Source of the DNA: Blastomyces gilchristii SLH14081
Taxonomy: Eukaryota; Ascomycota; Eurotiomycetes; Onygenales; Ajellomycetaceae
Assembly (NCBI RefSeq): GCF_000003855.2
Contig: NW_003101667.1
Span: 469,012 to 533,011, forward strand
Reading direction: 5' to 3'
Length of the DNA: 64,000 bases
The notes beneath the pieces are model-generated. The model was not told the DNA's origin. It did no database searches and was given only the letters and a program-made list of their open reading frames with translations. The position numbers were made by a program, and so were the translations under genes. The stretch's first letter is position 1. Each line of letters begins with the position of its first letter. Positions 1-11,916 of this stretch are shown piece after piece.

Positions 1-2390
1 GATTATTGAGAAGAGAGAGCTATAAGAACTTTTTTATCTTAGAAGCTTACAGAGTCTTTGTAAGATTGAAACAGATATTCATGAATATAATAATACTGTT
101 TCACTTTAATTTCTTACTCTTAATCAGATTAAAGATAGATGTCTTCTTTTTTATAATTTTAGAAATAGTCTCATAACTACAGTTAAATGAGAACTGAGTT
201 TCAGTAATCTTTTTCTTACAGAAGATGTAATCTGTAGAGATTAACTATAATATTTATAATCAGAAGCTTCTTATAATAGTGAAATTCTTTCATTACTAAT
301 ATCACTACTTTGAGAATCTTACAACAGTGATTACTATTAGATCTGATTATAACAGCTTATAACAGTTTACTTTAATTAAGAAACTCTCATAGTAGCAGAT
401 CTGCTGAGCTCAGAAACTGAGTGACTTCTGATTCAAGATAGAGTATATTAAGAAAACTAAGAACTCAGTAGACAGACTCTCTCACAGGTCTGACTATATT
501 AAGAAGATCAGAATAACAGACACAGAGAGATTAGAGAAGCTAGAAAAGCTTTATAAAATGCTCAGACTGAGTATTATAAAGAGATTGACTGAAAAGTCTC
601 TTAATTCTCTATAAAAGAAGAGAGAAGAGAAAGAAAAGAAGTCTGTATAACTACTCTCTATAACACTGAGAGTCAACACTCTGAGAATCTCTGTAAGAAT
701 TCTTGAGAAGAATATCTATAATCTGAAGAGTTTGTAGACATTAAGAAGCACTGTAGAAGATCTGATATAAGAAGAAACAGAGTATAAGTCTTTATAAGAT
801 CTTCTGTTCAGATTATCAGAACTGTAACTGAAGAATAAATATACTCAGTATATTTAAAAACTACTCACAGCAGAGATCAATCCTGCAGAAATAAAGAGTT
901 AAAGAGACTTAAATAATCTCTTATAAAGAGAGAGTCAGATTTATATATCTATAAATAAGTTTCTATATATAAAACTTATTAAAAGATATTATAACTCTAC
1001 TCTAGCAGATCATTTTATAGATACTAGAACTTATAAGTTACTTATAAGAAAATACTTCTAACTGAAGATATGAGAACTTATAAAGAAGATAGTGAATTCT
1101 TATATTACTTATCAGAGTTTATAAGTAGTGTGATTCAGATTATATAAAGAACTTACTTCTCTACTTATTCTGCAGAAATCTTAAGAATAGCTAGAAATAA
1201 ACACTCTTATAAGTCTCTCTGAAAGTAAGAACATATATGATACCTGCTTTAACAGTGTACTGATAATAGTAGATCACTTCATCAAGATAACACACTTTAT
1301 ACTCACTTATAAGAACTTAAAGTTAAAGAACTTAACTTATATCTTTATCTGTGATATGATTCAGTTGTATGAATTATTCATGAACATTATCTCAGATAGA
1401 GAATTAATCTTTATAAGAAAGTTCTGATCTGATCTGCTAACTATACTGAAGATTTTATAAGATCTAAGCACAGCTTTTCATCAACAGACAGATGATCAGA
1501 TAGAATATTTAATAAGTATATTAAAACAGTATCTGCAGTGCTTTATCAATTATAATCAGAATGACTGAGTGTATTAATTATCACTTACAGAGTTCATATA
1601 TAATAACTTAAAGTATATTAATATAAGTAAAACCTTCTTTAAGATGCTTACTGAGACTCACTCACAGATAATCTTGATAAATTCACAAGAGTACACTATA
1701 GAGTGTGATAATACTTATGAACAGACTGAGAGAATTCAGAATATCTGAGAGAAAGTCTGTGAATTGTTGAGAAAGACTCAAGAGTATCAAAAGAGATACT
1801 ATGACTTCAAGTATATTATAAAGAGTTTTAAGAAAGATGATAGAGTCTGACTGAGTCTGAAAAATATCACTATATAAAGATATAGTAAGAAGCTGAATCT
1901 CTTATAAACAGAGTCTTATAAGATTATAAAGAAAGTTAGCTTATAGTTTTATAGATTAAAACTATTATCTAAGTTACAGATATATAATATTTTTTATATC
2001 TCTTTATTCTGAGAATATAAGAAATTCTTAGAAAAGAACTCTGTGACTCATCACTCTGTTCACAAAGTATTAAAGAGTGAAAGAGAATATCAGATCAAAG
2101 AGATTATTAACTCAGAGAAGTGAGATTATAAGCTCTCATTCAAGATTCAGTGATAAGAATATTCTGATAAGATGAATAAGTTCACTTAAAAATTATCTGA
2201 GTAGATAAGACATCTGCAGAAGCTAAGATATAACTTTTATACTATAAATTCTGATAAGTTAGAGTAATATAATCTTCACTAAGAATCTGATTATGACAAA
2301 GATATTAATACTATTATTTACAAACTCTAGTCTATAAAGATAATAAGTTTCTACTAAGATGAACAGTCTGCAGTGTATATAAGAGAAGAA
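1..2390 (+). pseudogene. Gypsy/Ty3 pol remnant (family C): RNase H, integrase, chromodomain
   Basis: The window opens inside a Ty3/Gypsy polyprotein read on the plus strand. Bases 1-450 match the end of the reverse transcriptase and the RNase H start (residues like NYNIYNQKLLIIV stand where this family has NYDIHDKELLAIV). Bases 900-1150 resemble the H2C2 zinc-binding part of integrase. Bases 1240-1640 give the catalytic core: IIVDHFIK, then IISDREL, then STAFHQQTDDQIEY, matching the family's VVVDRF..., SDRG... and STAFHPQTDGQTER blocks. Bases 2060-2230 look like an integrase-terminal chromodomain (KSEREYQIKEII...). Many TGA, TAA and TAG codons interrupt the frame, so it is dead. The 5' LTR and gag lie outside the window; I could not define a 3' LTR. 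Confidence 0.8.
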
Positions 2391-4260
2391 GAAATCATAT
2401 TATTATTAAAGCTAAAAATAAAGAAAAATAAAAATAGAATCATGAACACAATTTAGAGATTAACAAAGAAAAAATAAAGAAAACTCATACTTATATTCTT
2501 AATATCTATCATACTCAATCTTCTTACAACTATTAATTCTTCTCTTCAAAGAAGCAGAGAGTATTATATCTATAATACAGATAATTATTATATTTGATAT
2601 AAAGACTGCTAGAAATGCACAGACTTTAAGAGAGTCAGATACTAGAGTATATACAGTTGTAACAGAATCTTGAGAGCTGATCATCTATGTATATAATTAG
2701 ATATCTCTCATGAAGCTGTGTCTTCTTTCTCAGTTATACTGAAGTATTCAGCCTGAAAACAATTAAGATACAGAGAGAGAGCTTATCTATTCAGATTAAC
2801 TTCTGTTATAAATTTATAGTATTTGCATTGTCTTGATTATCTCAATTTTATAAGTATCTGAGAACTCATCTCTTATTAATGATGAAATTGCAGAAATGCA
2901 TCACAGTGTGAGAACTGTTGATAGAGAATCTAGACATATTTACATATATCTGATCAGAGATTGTGTAAGTAGAGAAAGAGTGATTGTAGATCTGTGAGAC
3001 TGCAGAGAGCACTGACAGTACTGAGAGCTTCAGAGAAACTGTCAGCTAAAATCTGTAAGAATCACTTATGAGAAGACTTACAGTAAAGAGTGAGATCACA
3101 CTACTAAGAGTTAGAGACTAGTCTAAGAAAGATACAGAGTTAGCTGCTGATCTGAAGATCAGATATAATAATAAATCTAAAAGAGATAAAGACACTGTTA
3201 CAGATAATGATATCTCTGCTTCATTAACTAATAAAAAGTAACTAGAGAAGTTGTAGAAATGCTTATAAGAAGCTCAGCAGTGATCAGACATTATTTATAA
3301 AGATATTAAAATTGAAAAATCTTTTATTCTTGAGAAGTTCTTGAATTAATATACAGATATTGTCAGAAATACTCTCTCTCTATTATCTAAGTAAAAACAC
3401 TTCACAGATGAATCAGAATACTCACAGTTTATAAAAATAAGAGCTGTTATAGAAAAAGAGAAAAGAAGATGAGATTTTATAAACAGATCTGAGATATTTA
3501 TACTACTCTAGAGAGATTTATTTGTACTATAAGTAATTCTGCAGAACAGTCAGATTACTCTAGTAAATAAAGAGTAATTATAAATCACAGATCTGAATCT
3601 TTCTATATAATTATAAAGAGTGATTACACACTGTAAATATCTTGATTCTACAATTCTACAGAGTTGATAAAAGAATGAAAAATTTCTTACAACTCTACAG
3701 TGTTAAAGAATGATGATTTATAAGTATAAGTGAAAGATTAACTCACAAATACTTCTCTTTGATAAGAATGATCTCATAGAAAGTGATTTATCTGTAGAAT
3801 GAATCTGTGTAACAGTCATACAAGAATCTTGTAGAAAAATAATTAAAGATTAACTGAAATTCTTCAGATTCAAAGATATGAAATAAATCTATGTGATGAT
3901 TATATAAGAATCTTACAGAAATAATTGAGAGTTAACTAAAACTTTTCTGTATGAAAGATATAAGATAAATCTGTATAATAGTCAGAGAAAGATCTGCAGG
4001 TTACAAAGAATCTTGCAGAATAAGAAACTGAGTGACAGACACTTTTCTCTTTATAGTAATAAGTGATTTTTCCTCACTGATATTTTTTTATAGATATGAA
4101 GAATTTTTAGTGAGTATTACTGCAGTGCTGAGTCTGATTCTATGAAATCACTCAGTGAAAGACTTCACAGATAAAGCCTTAGAGAGAGAAGAATATATAA
4201 GAAATCTCACTTCTTATAAATTCTTTATCTCTATTTCTATCTCTTATATAATCAATAGAG
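2391..4260. other. AT-rich mutated transposon DNA, no gene recognised
   Basis: This lies downstream of the family C pol remnant and has the same base bias. Plus-strand frames between about 2880 and 3650 keep runs of charged residues between stops, which may be a decayed accessory open reading frame. No domain is recognisable and no LTR edge could be placed. Confidence 0.5.
3790..4025. repeat. Tandem repeat, about 82-bp unit, nearly three copies
   Basis: Three consecutive blocks repeat the order: AAATCTRTRT..., an AGAATCTTRCAGAA segment, a GTTAACT/ATTAACT segment, then AAAGATAT(A/G)A. They differ mainly by transitions. The last block is shortened and diverges after the AGAATCTTGCAGAA part. 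The tandem lies in AT-rich transposon DNA and no function is inferred. Confidence 0.6.
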
Positions 4261-4445
4261 TTAGCAGCTCTTGACTATACACAACTATATAGACTGGAGT
4301 TCGCGAATACTATTTACAACTCAGCTTAAATACTATTATATATTTAATCTCTACATTTTATCTTTCTACTGTGAATACTTCTAGTAGTTAACAGTACATA
4401 TCACGCTAAGCTACAAACACCTGAATAATCGCCTGCGAGCACTTA
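4260..4445. other. Less-mutated relic at the junction of two Gypsy fragments
   Basis: CpG words survive here (TTCGCGAA, ATCACGC, TCGCCTGCGAGC), unlike on either side. Reading the minus-strand family B polymerase leftward, recognisable sequence ends at about 4446. The segment may be a piece of an LTR or older host DNA; I could not match it elsewhere in the window. Confidence 0.4.
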
Positions 4446-7339
4446 TTCTTACAGAATAGCAGAGATCTTCTCAGAATTCATTCAGATTTCCTTATCAGCT
4501 TCTATGATAAAACCTAGATATTTTATACTTTTGACTTTAAAATCACACTTATCTATATCTATTAGTAGTTCTGCTTCTCATAGTTGTTATAATACTCTTC
4601 ACATATATTCTGGATATTCTTTTCTGAACTCATCAGTAAAGATGAGAATGTTATTAAGATAAGTAGATACAAACTTATCAAGAAAATCTCAGAGTGCTCA
4701 GTTGATATATTTCTAAAATATACTAAGAGTGTTAGTCAATTCAAAAGATGTGATCACTTATTCAAAGAGATTATATCATGTTGAGAATACTGTAAGTCAT
4801 TTATCTTCTTTAGTGATATAAATCTTATGAAACACAGTAATGATATCTAGCTTTATAAAGCATTGAGCTTTCTCAATACATACTAGAGTTTCATTGATAA
4901 GAGATAAAGAATAATAGTCTTTTCTTATTAATCTCTTCAGTTCTTGATAGTTCACACAGAATCAGAGTTCTTCACCTGATTTCTTTGCAAAGAGAATAGA
5001 AGCTGTGATAGAAGAGTTACTAATATATGTAAATTCTTTATTCAACAGATCATTGAGTGTCTTTCAAAGAAGAAGAAGTTTATCTCAGAACATGTTATAA
5101 AGAGAGTCTCACAGTGATTTGAAATTCTTATCATTTTTTTTTTTCAGTTTGATACTGTGATCTACTTCTGAGCCTCATAAGAAGAGTAGATTCATAACAT
5201 TATTATCTTATTGAAAGAAATCTAGATATTCATGATATTGTTAAGAGAGTTTTGTATGAAGATCTGTTGTTATAAGTTATAACATAAGATAACTTTTCTA
5301 GAGCTTTTTAAATATCAGTTAAACTGACAGAGTAGATTACTATATAATTTTACTGTCAGTGACCTCATCAGACAACTTCATCAGAAGCTCTTTTAAAGCA
5401 TTTCATAAGTATTAACAGACATCTATGTTAGATTCATAGTCTTGTGAACATCATTCTTGTGAACTCAATCATTATTAGACAATATTAAACTTTTATTTCA
5501 AGTATTTAATAAAATACCTTGTTCAGATAATCAGGCATGTTCTAATATAAGATTATAGTCAAGATTATCAACTTCATATACATAAGTATCTTTATATTGA
5601 TATTCTTCAACATCTATGTTTAGTTTCATTATATAACAGATGCAAACATCTTTTAAATCATTAAATTCTGCAAGAAGTTGAGATCTTGATAAGAGAATAC
5701 ACTGAAGATTACAGTATCTTACAACTGAAGATTTAATCATTGCATAGTAGCATAGATTGCTGTCTATCATAACTTTCATATTATACATGTTATTCATCAC
5801 AGTAGATATAAGAATTGCATTCATTATCATTTTCTCTTCAAATTGTTATCATCTGATCTCTTCAAGCTCCTGCTTACAAGTTTAAGCAGAAGCTAATCTT
5901 TTCCCTGTTTCATTGAGCTGTTCTTGTAGTTATCTTCTGAATCTTTCTCTAATGTAATATGATTGATGTAAACAGATACTGATTTGTTCTTTGAATAAGA
6001 AGATATATAGATCAGCACTGATCTTTCTCTTGAGTAAGAAGACATGTAGACTGATTAATAGTTGAAAGTAATATATTCTGATCAGTTACAGTTGATACAC
6101 ATCTCTCATTGACATTGATCAGTGACTTCTTCAGAAGCAATCTCAGAGACTCAGAAGTCTGTTCAGACAGCAGAAACTCTTGCTTATATGTAGATATTCA
6201 AGTCTACTCAGTTCATGATATCTGCATTATTATTTCTTAATACAGATATATAAGTGACTGAGATATAACATCTTCTGCTGTTGTTCTGTATACTTTTAAG
6301 CTTGATAAGACAGTTATTCAGTGTTCAGAGTTGTATGCAGAAGCCTTCATAAGTCAGGTCTTTGTCTATACTTATAAGAACTTATAAGAGTTTAAAAGTT
6401 AGTGTCTTCTTAAGCATGCTAATCTTCATTCAATTCTCTCAAGATTGATCATCTGCTTCTAGAATCTTGATGTTGAAATCAGGAATAAATGTTATAAGAG
6501 AAGTATTTCTCTGTCAGATACTCTGTAATTAATCTAATATCTTCTGTTATATAGCAGTGTCTCTGAACAGAATATCAAGATGTCTAATAATACTATCAGA
6601 TGTATATAACACTGATTCACATGCTTTTATTCATGAATGAAACTTCTGTTTTATATAATCTTTTTATCAATCATTGATATACTAATCTTGATTACTTAAT
6701 AAACTAATAGCATCTTCATCTACACTTAGTTTCATAAGCATGTTCAATCTCTCTGATGAATAGAGAGTGAGATCAGAAGTATTAAAATATATAAAAGTAT
6801 CTCAACATTTCTTTAGTATTCATACAATCTTTAATTCAATCAGTGTTGAAATTGTCTGTGCAGAGGTTTCTTTTTGAGATAATTATTGAATTTCTTCATA
6901 TTAATGTTGTTAAGTTACATACATATCAGCTATCTATTATTATTGTAATTTCAACATTGCTCAGAGTCACTGTGATACTGTGTCTATACTTATATTTAAG
7001 AGTTCTTTCATATTATCAGTACACATAACTATATTGTTTATTGAATATGTAGTATCTGTGTTTAAGAGTTCTTCAGAATTAAAAGTGTATTTGTATGAAT
7101 ATCTTATACATCTAAGATGTCAGAACTCTTAAGTCTTTCACTAACATTCTCTTTATGAGATCTTATTGCAGAGTCAGAGTGACTGATGAGTAAGCTTCTA
7201 TCTATCTAGCAGAAACTCAGTGTTTACTTAGCTAGTCTGTAATCATTTATTTCTTTATTTCTTACATGTCATTACACATTCAGATATCTTTTTTAATAAG
7301 TAATCATTTTTAATAAGAAGATAATGAATGTTTTTCAAG
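4446..7339 (-). pseudogene. Truncated Gypsy (family B, copy 1): gag, protease, part of RT
   Basis: This is read right to left from its LTR at 7340-7609. The gag region (about 6840-5840) is heavily mutated. The protease part (5830-5531) is the best preserved: a 99-codon open frame ends in VDNLDYNLILEHA, resembling the DYDLILG end of Gypsy aspartic proteases. The palm of the reverse transcriptase follows, with YLNNILIF at about 4660-4640 where an active enzyme has YLDDILIF; both Asp>Asn changes fit G>A mutation. Sequence similarity stops at about 4446, so RNase H, integrase and the 3' LTR are missing. Multiple stops make it non-functional. Confidence 0.75.
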
Positions 7340-7609
7340 TATAAGAAGCCTACACTGAATAAATCAGTATTAATATAGAGGTCTTATATAATAAAAGTGA
7401 AAAACATTAGAGAAAGAAAACAAAACAGAAAGTGTAAGAATCAGTGATCAGAGCAGATATTTATACATGTACAAGATAAAGCTTCAGAGCAGAAGAATAG
7501 AAACTCTGTGAGTTCTTCAGCTGAGAATTAGTAACTGAGAATCAGAGCTTTCAGCAGGAATTTATGAAGTATAATAAAATAGTCTTATGATCAAGCGCAG
7601 CCCGTCACA
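7340..7609 (-). repeat. LTR of Gypsy family B, copy 1 (5' LTR)
   Basis: It matches the 293-bp LTR at 63423-63715 along its length with transition differences. In element sense it begins TGTGACGGGCTGCGC. It abuts family-A sequence at 7610, so this Gypsy landed in a family-A copy. The partner LTR was lost with the truncation near 4446. Confidence 0.75.
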
Positions 7610-7867
7610 TTAAAAGCTCTTTATTTAATATAAGATAGTATAAGCTGATGTGTATAAAGTATACTATAAGATTACTTACTTATTTACACTGAGTAAAGTG
7701 TTTATAATACTTGTCTCACATATTCACTTTCTCAAAGTTATACAAGATTCATTTGAAAAACTCATTTTATATTTATATGAATGAATATCACTTCAGATCT
7801 GTAAGATTCATCATTTCATCTGTTATTTATAATAACTTTACTTTTTCATATAGAAATCCTGCAGATC

Positions 7868-7900
<33 letters not shown>

Positions 7901-9023
7901 TTTTATTATACTCATATACAAGTGGAGCTTATGATGAGTTCTTGCGTGATGTTAAATACAGGTCAAGTGTTGATTATATAGAAGAAAATACAGGTGTTGA
8001 GACCACACCAAGATAACAAGAACATAGGAAATACAAAGAAGTGATAATTAAATACATGTGATAATAACTTCTCATCCCAGGAACATAGAGCAATTTGTTG
8101 AAGTGATTTGTACATCTCTGTATTTATTAGAAACCTGAGGTGCTTGAGTTCCGGATTTAATGTATCTCTGCAGGTTTTGAACTCACACACCTTGATTTCT
8201 CACATCAAGGTGCTATCAGATGACTGCATTAACTATTCAGTCATCAGGGCTGCTGCAGATCTTAAAACTTGTTGAAATTTCATTAACTATCTGCCTGTGA
8301 GTTCATGCTAAATATAATAATATAATCACATTTGACTTAGCTAGCTGATTGCAGTATTATTTTTTCAGTTATCATTGAAGCTTAATAACTCTGACAGATT
8401 ACTCAGCTTAATATATCTCATACTTGAATTCTCATTATATATAATAATCTCAGATAGTATGTACACTTCTGAAGAGATTATAAACAATTGTAATAAGATT
8501 TTCAGGTTTAACATAATTATATATCTGTATAAGTATTTAATCTCTCACTGCAGATCTACAACCTGATTTTCTCTATTCTTATTAATAATAATAATTGTGT
8601 CAGTGAAGCTCTTTATGATGAATGCTTGATTCATAGTAAATATCAATTATTACTTAACTTCTGCTTCAGTCTGTCACTGTGTATGCAAGACTTCAGATTT
8701 ATTTAGAATTCTTGTACATGTACAGAGCTTTACTTCTGATTTAACAGTTTCAGCTGCTTTTCTTACTGCTTTAAGTAAATTCTCTAAGAGATTCTGCATA
8801 TCTTTCAGTTCAGATAGCAGAGAAGAGTATTATTTATATTAACTAGAGAATATATTCATTTTGAAAGATTTTTATTAATTATACAGTCTCTATTATTCTA
8901 TGATTTCTGTTTTATGTTATTATCATACAATTCTGATAATGATTATTTCTCTTTTATTCTTTTAAGTGAAGAGTGAACTTCTTTGAATCTGATCACTGCT
9001 TCTATTCTCTGTCTCACATCTTC
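7610..9023 (-). mobile_element. Gypsy family A fragment (gag region), copy A3
   Basis: It aligns with the gag part of the complete element A1 (about 17990-19040), for example the shared run around CAAGATTCATTTGAAAAACTC. It is interrupted by a SINE at 7871-8252. It ends sharply at about 9023, where family-A sequence of the opposite orientation begins. RIP-type stops fill the frame. Confidence 0.75.
7871..8252 (-). mobile_element. tRNA-derived SINE, copy 1
   Basis: Read on the minus strand, it starts at 8252 with a tRNA-like head of class II (long variable arm) shape. It has a degenerate A box and the B box AGTTCAAAACC at 8183-8173. A body of about 250 bp follows, then an (AAT)n tail, seen as (TTA)n at 7871-7897. 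A 12-bp target duplication, CTGCAGATCTTA, flanks it at 7859-7870 and 8253-8264. The empty site is visible in element A1 near 18250. A near-identical copy is at 40406-40778. Open frames across it are incidental. SINEs are moved in trans by LINE enzymes. Confidence 0.85.
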
Positions 9024-9829
9024 TCATATAATAAAGACAGAAGTAGCAGAAGTAAGAGAACTGAACACAGAGACAGATGTAGAAGATTGAAGAGAAGTAG
9101 CAGAGAAAGAAACAACAGTAGAGAGAGTAGAGAACAATAGAGAAGACTCAGTTATATATAACATAGATAATTTCTTTATTATTATATTCTTCAAGTTCTT
9201 AACTAATAATTCAATATTGAGATATTTACTATCATTAGTGAATGCAGATCTGACAATGTGTGAAAATTCCATGTAAATAAAGATAAATAAATCAGCATCT
9301 GTATTCATGTAAAAATCATGTCAGAAAAACATGATTAAATGCTCACTGAGAAAGAATAAAGAGTGTATAAGAAGATGAAGAAGATATATTATTTATAATA
9401 ATATATTCTAATAATTGTTAGAAAAATAAGTTGTGATTACATTTCACAATGCATTTCACTTACTACTAATAAACTGCTCAGTATGAGTAGTATAACAATA
9501 CTTATTTTAAGAACAGAGAGTCATCATCAGAAACATGTATAATATAATAGATAAACAGATTGAAAAGTGTTTAATAAATAGAGAGTAGAAATCTTATACA
9601 AGATAATAATATTTAATAATGACAATAATGAAAATGATAATTAAAGAATGAAAAAGTTAGTGAATAAGTGATGTAATATAATAAAAGTTTCTTTATAAAA
9701 GTGTAAGTGAAATACTAGTTAAATCAGAGATAAACTGTATAATTATAAGTGATAACAGTGCACTAATCTGCATGAAGCTAGAGCTTATATTATAGTTATA
9801 TAAGTATAACTGAATCTAATGAAAGAGAA
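9024..9829 (+). mobile_element. Gypsy family A fragment (3' end), inverted relative to A3
   Basis: It is the reverse complement of A1 from about 12230 down to 11394. It includes the first part of the antisense accessory gene, here on the minus strand (9308-9024, starting MNTDADLFIFI). It joins an LTR at 9830. The head-to-head junction with gag sequence at about 9023 implies a second insertion or an inversion. Confidence 0.75.
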
Positions 9830-9988
9830 TGTAATTCAGAAGAATGTATAGTTATGAAATAATAACACAGCTGTTTCTGAATACACTTACAAATGTAAAG
9901 AGACTCTAGCAGCTACTAATTAATTTACATATAAAAAGCTGATATATCTCTGTAATCTTACACTGACTTAAGCAATCTTTGAATCACA
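9830..9988 (+). repeat. LTR of Gypsy family A (mutated)
   Basis: It runs from TGTAATTCAGAAGAATG to ...CTTTGAATCACA. This matches the 183-bp family-A LTR in the reverse complement orientation to the A1 copies, with many C>T and G>A changes and some length loss. It is the 3' LTR of the fragment at 9024-9829. Confidence 0.75.
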
Positions 9989-10404
9989 ATCTTACTTTTT
10001 TAAGAGAAGTAAAAAACTAATTCTAAGATCTTTTTTTTTTTTGCATTAACTGCTATGAAAGAATGAGATAGAAACTGCTAAGATATACACTACTATATAC
10101 TCTCTATCAAGACTTTCTCTCTTCAGAGTCTTAATATTATAGAGAATATAAGTCTGTTTTTATAAAATAATATAAATATTATCAGCAAGATGTAGAGAAA
10201 CTGGTTATTTATATCTTAAAATAGAAGACTTTGTTAATAATTATATTAATATAGAGTTAATTCTTACGTTTAATAGAAATCTAGTGTTACTATTCTCAAT
10301 CTCTTACAGAATTTATTGAATATTGAGATATTAAAACTAGATTTCATATATCTTACTATGCAGAAATTAAAGACTCAGTCAAATTTTAAGTTAGACTGAT
10401 TTTA
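9989..10404. other. AT-rich mutated DNA, nothing recognised
   Basis: No open frame, LTR edge or similarity to other parts of the window could be found. Base composition is that of the flanking dead transposons. Confidence 0.4.
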
Positions 10405-10745
10405 TAATTATCTGTCAGTTATGTACTGAATACTGATGTCAAGGTATCTTTTTGTATCTTTCTACTGAAGATGAATCAGATTGAGAGAGATGATATATGA
10501 GTGAGACTTGATATTAATGTCTTGAAACATCAAAGATAGACAGAGTTTTCACAGATTGCACTTCAGATATGTCTATTAATTATGTGCTAAATACTATTAT
10601 TAAGATATCTTTTTGTATCTTTCTGCTGAAGATGAGCCAGATTGAGAAGAGTGGTATATGAGTGAGACTTAGTATTGATGTTTCAAAACATCAAAGATAG
10701 ACAGAGTTTTCACAGAGATTACTCTTCAGATATCTTCATAATAAC
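10405..10745. repeat. Direct tandem duplication, about 170-bp unit
   Basis: Two adjacent units share AAGRTATCTTTTTGTATCTT, a GAAGATGARYCAGATTGAG segment, GTGAGACTT, and the hairpin GATGTTTCAAAACATC (perfect in the second unit). They end in ATAGACAGAGTTTTCACAGA. Differences are mostly transitions. The origin is unknown. Confidence 0.75.
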
Positions 10746-10809
10746 AGATCAGAGATCTTTCAAAATTAAGAAGATTGATGTATATGACTAGGTCTCTTCA
10801 TTTTACAAT

Positions 10810-11060
10810 TTGTATGGCAATTTGACCTGGAGTTGTGGTGTGGTAGGGGTGAACAGGGGATAATCTCACACAGGAGTTTCAAACCACATCTGGTTCATGT
10901 TTGACTGGATAAATTCATCACCACACGGGGTATGCAGTCAGCGATGGGATTAAAATGCTTGTATGATCGAGGGCTCTTCAATGAATCTATCAGCGGGTTC
11001 TTATTCGAAAATTTGAGCGAGTTCATGATGGGGCGGTTGTGCAGAATTGATGTTTTCTAA
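10810..11060. other. Unmutated relic with normal GC between dead transposons
   Basis: GC, CG, CC and GG words are plentiful (GGTAGGGGTGAACAGGGG, CACACGGGG, CAGCGATGGG). No long open frame exists in any frame and no family is recognised. Further right, TGTGCTATATAAAAACA at about 11105 looks like a TATA-type promoter, followed by a pyrimidine-rich stretch up to the A1 insertion point. It may be single-copy host DNA or the LTR of a low-copy element. Confidence 0.35.
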
Positions 11061-11210
11061 TATGAACTAGCTCTGCAATACTTAGCACACTAACTAAGAC
11101 TTGTGTGCTATATAAAAACATTTTTCTTTCTTTCATTCTACTCTTTTCATACATTCTCTACAGTATTTACATTTCTTATACTTTTCTCTATATTCATTTT
11201 TGATCTCTGT

Positions 11211-11393
11211 TGTGATTCAAAGGTTGCTTAAGCCAGCGTACGATTACAGGCGTACGCCGGCTTCTTATATATTGAATCTCGTATGCTAATTTAATTAGCG
11301 GCTGCTATGGCCCCTTTACACTCGTATGCGTACGCTAGTAGTTCGGAAGCGGCCGCGGTATTATCCGACAGTCGTACATTCTTCCGAACCACA
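11211..11393 (-). repeat. 3' LTR of A1
   Basis: It is 183 bp and differs from the LTR at 19257-19439 at nine positions by my count, all transitions. This fits RIP acting after insertion. Confidence 0.9.
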
Positions 11394-11916
11394 TCCTCCC
11401 TCACCAGATTCAGTCACACCCATGTGACCATGTCATACACCCTAGCTTCATGCGGATTAGCTCACCACTAGCATTTCATGATTGTGTGACCTATCCCTGA
11501 TTTGGCTAGCATTCTGCGTACACTCTTACAAAGAAACTTCCACTATATTACATCACTCATTCACTAACTTTTCTCATTCTTCAATCATCTTCTTCATTTC
11601 ATCATCATTGAATGCCACCATCATTCAAGATTTCTACCTCTTCTCCTGTTCAACTCTTTCTATCTGTCCATCTATCACATCATACACATTCCTGGCAATG
11701 GCCCTCTGTTCTCACAATAAGTGTCATTGTAGTGCTCATACCAGGCAGTTCATTAGCAGTAAGTGTAATGCATTGTGAAACATGATCAGGGCTTGTTTAT
11801 CTTCTAATGATTGCCAGAACAATGTATTATCATGAATGATGACACACCTTCTCATACACCCTTGATTATTTCTCTTCTCAGCAGGTTCCTGATCATGTTT
11901 TCTGGCATGATTTTGC

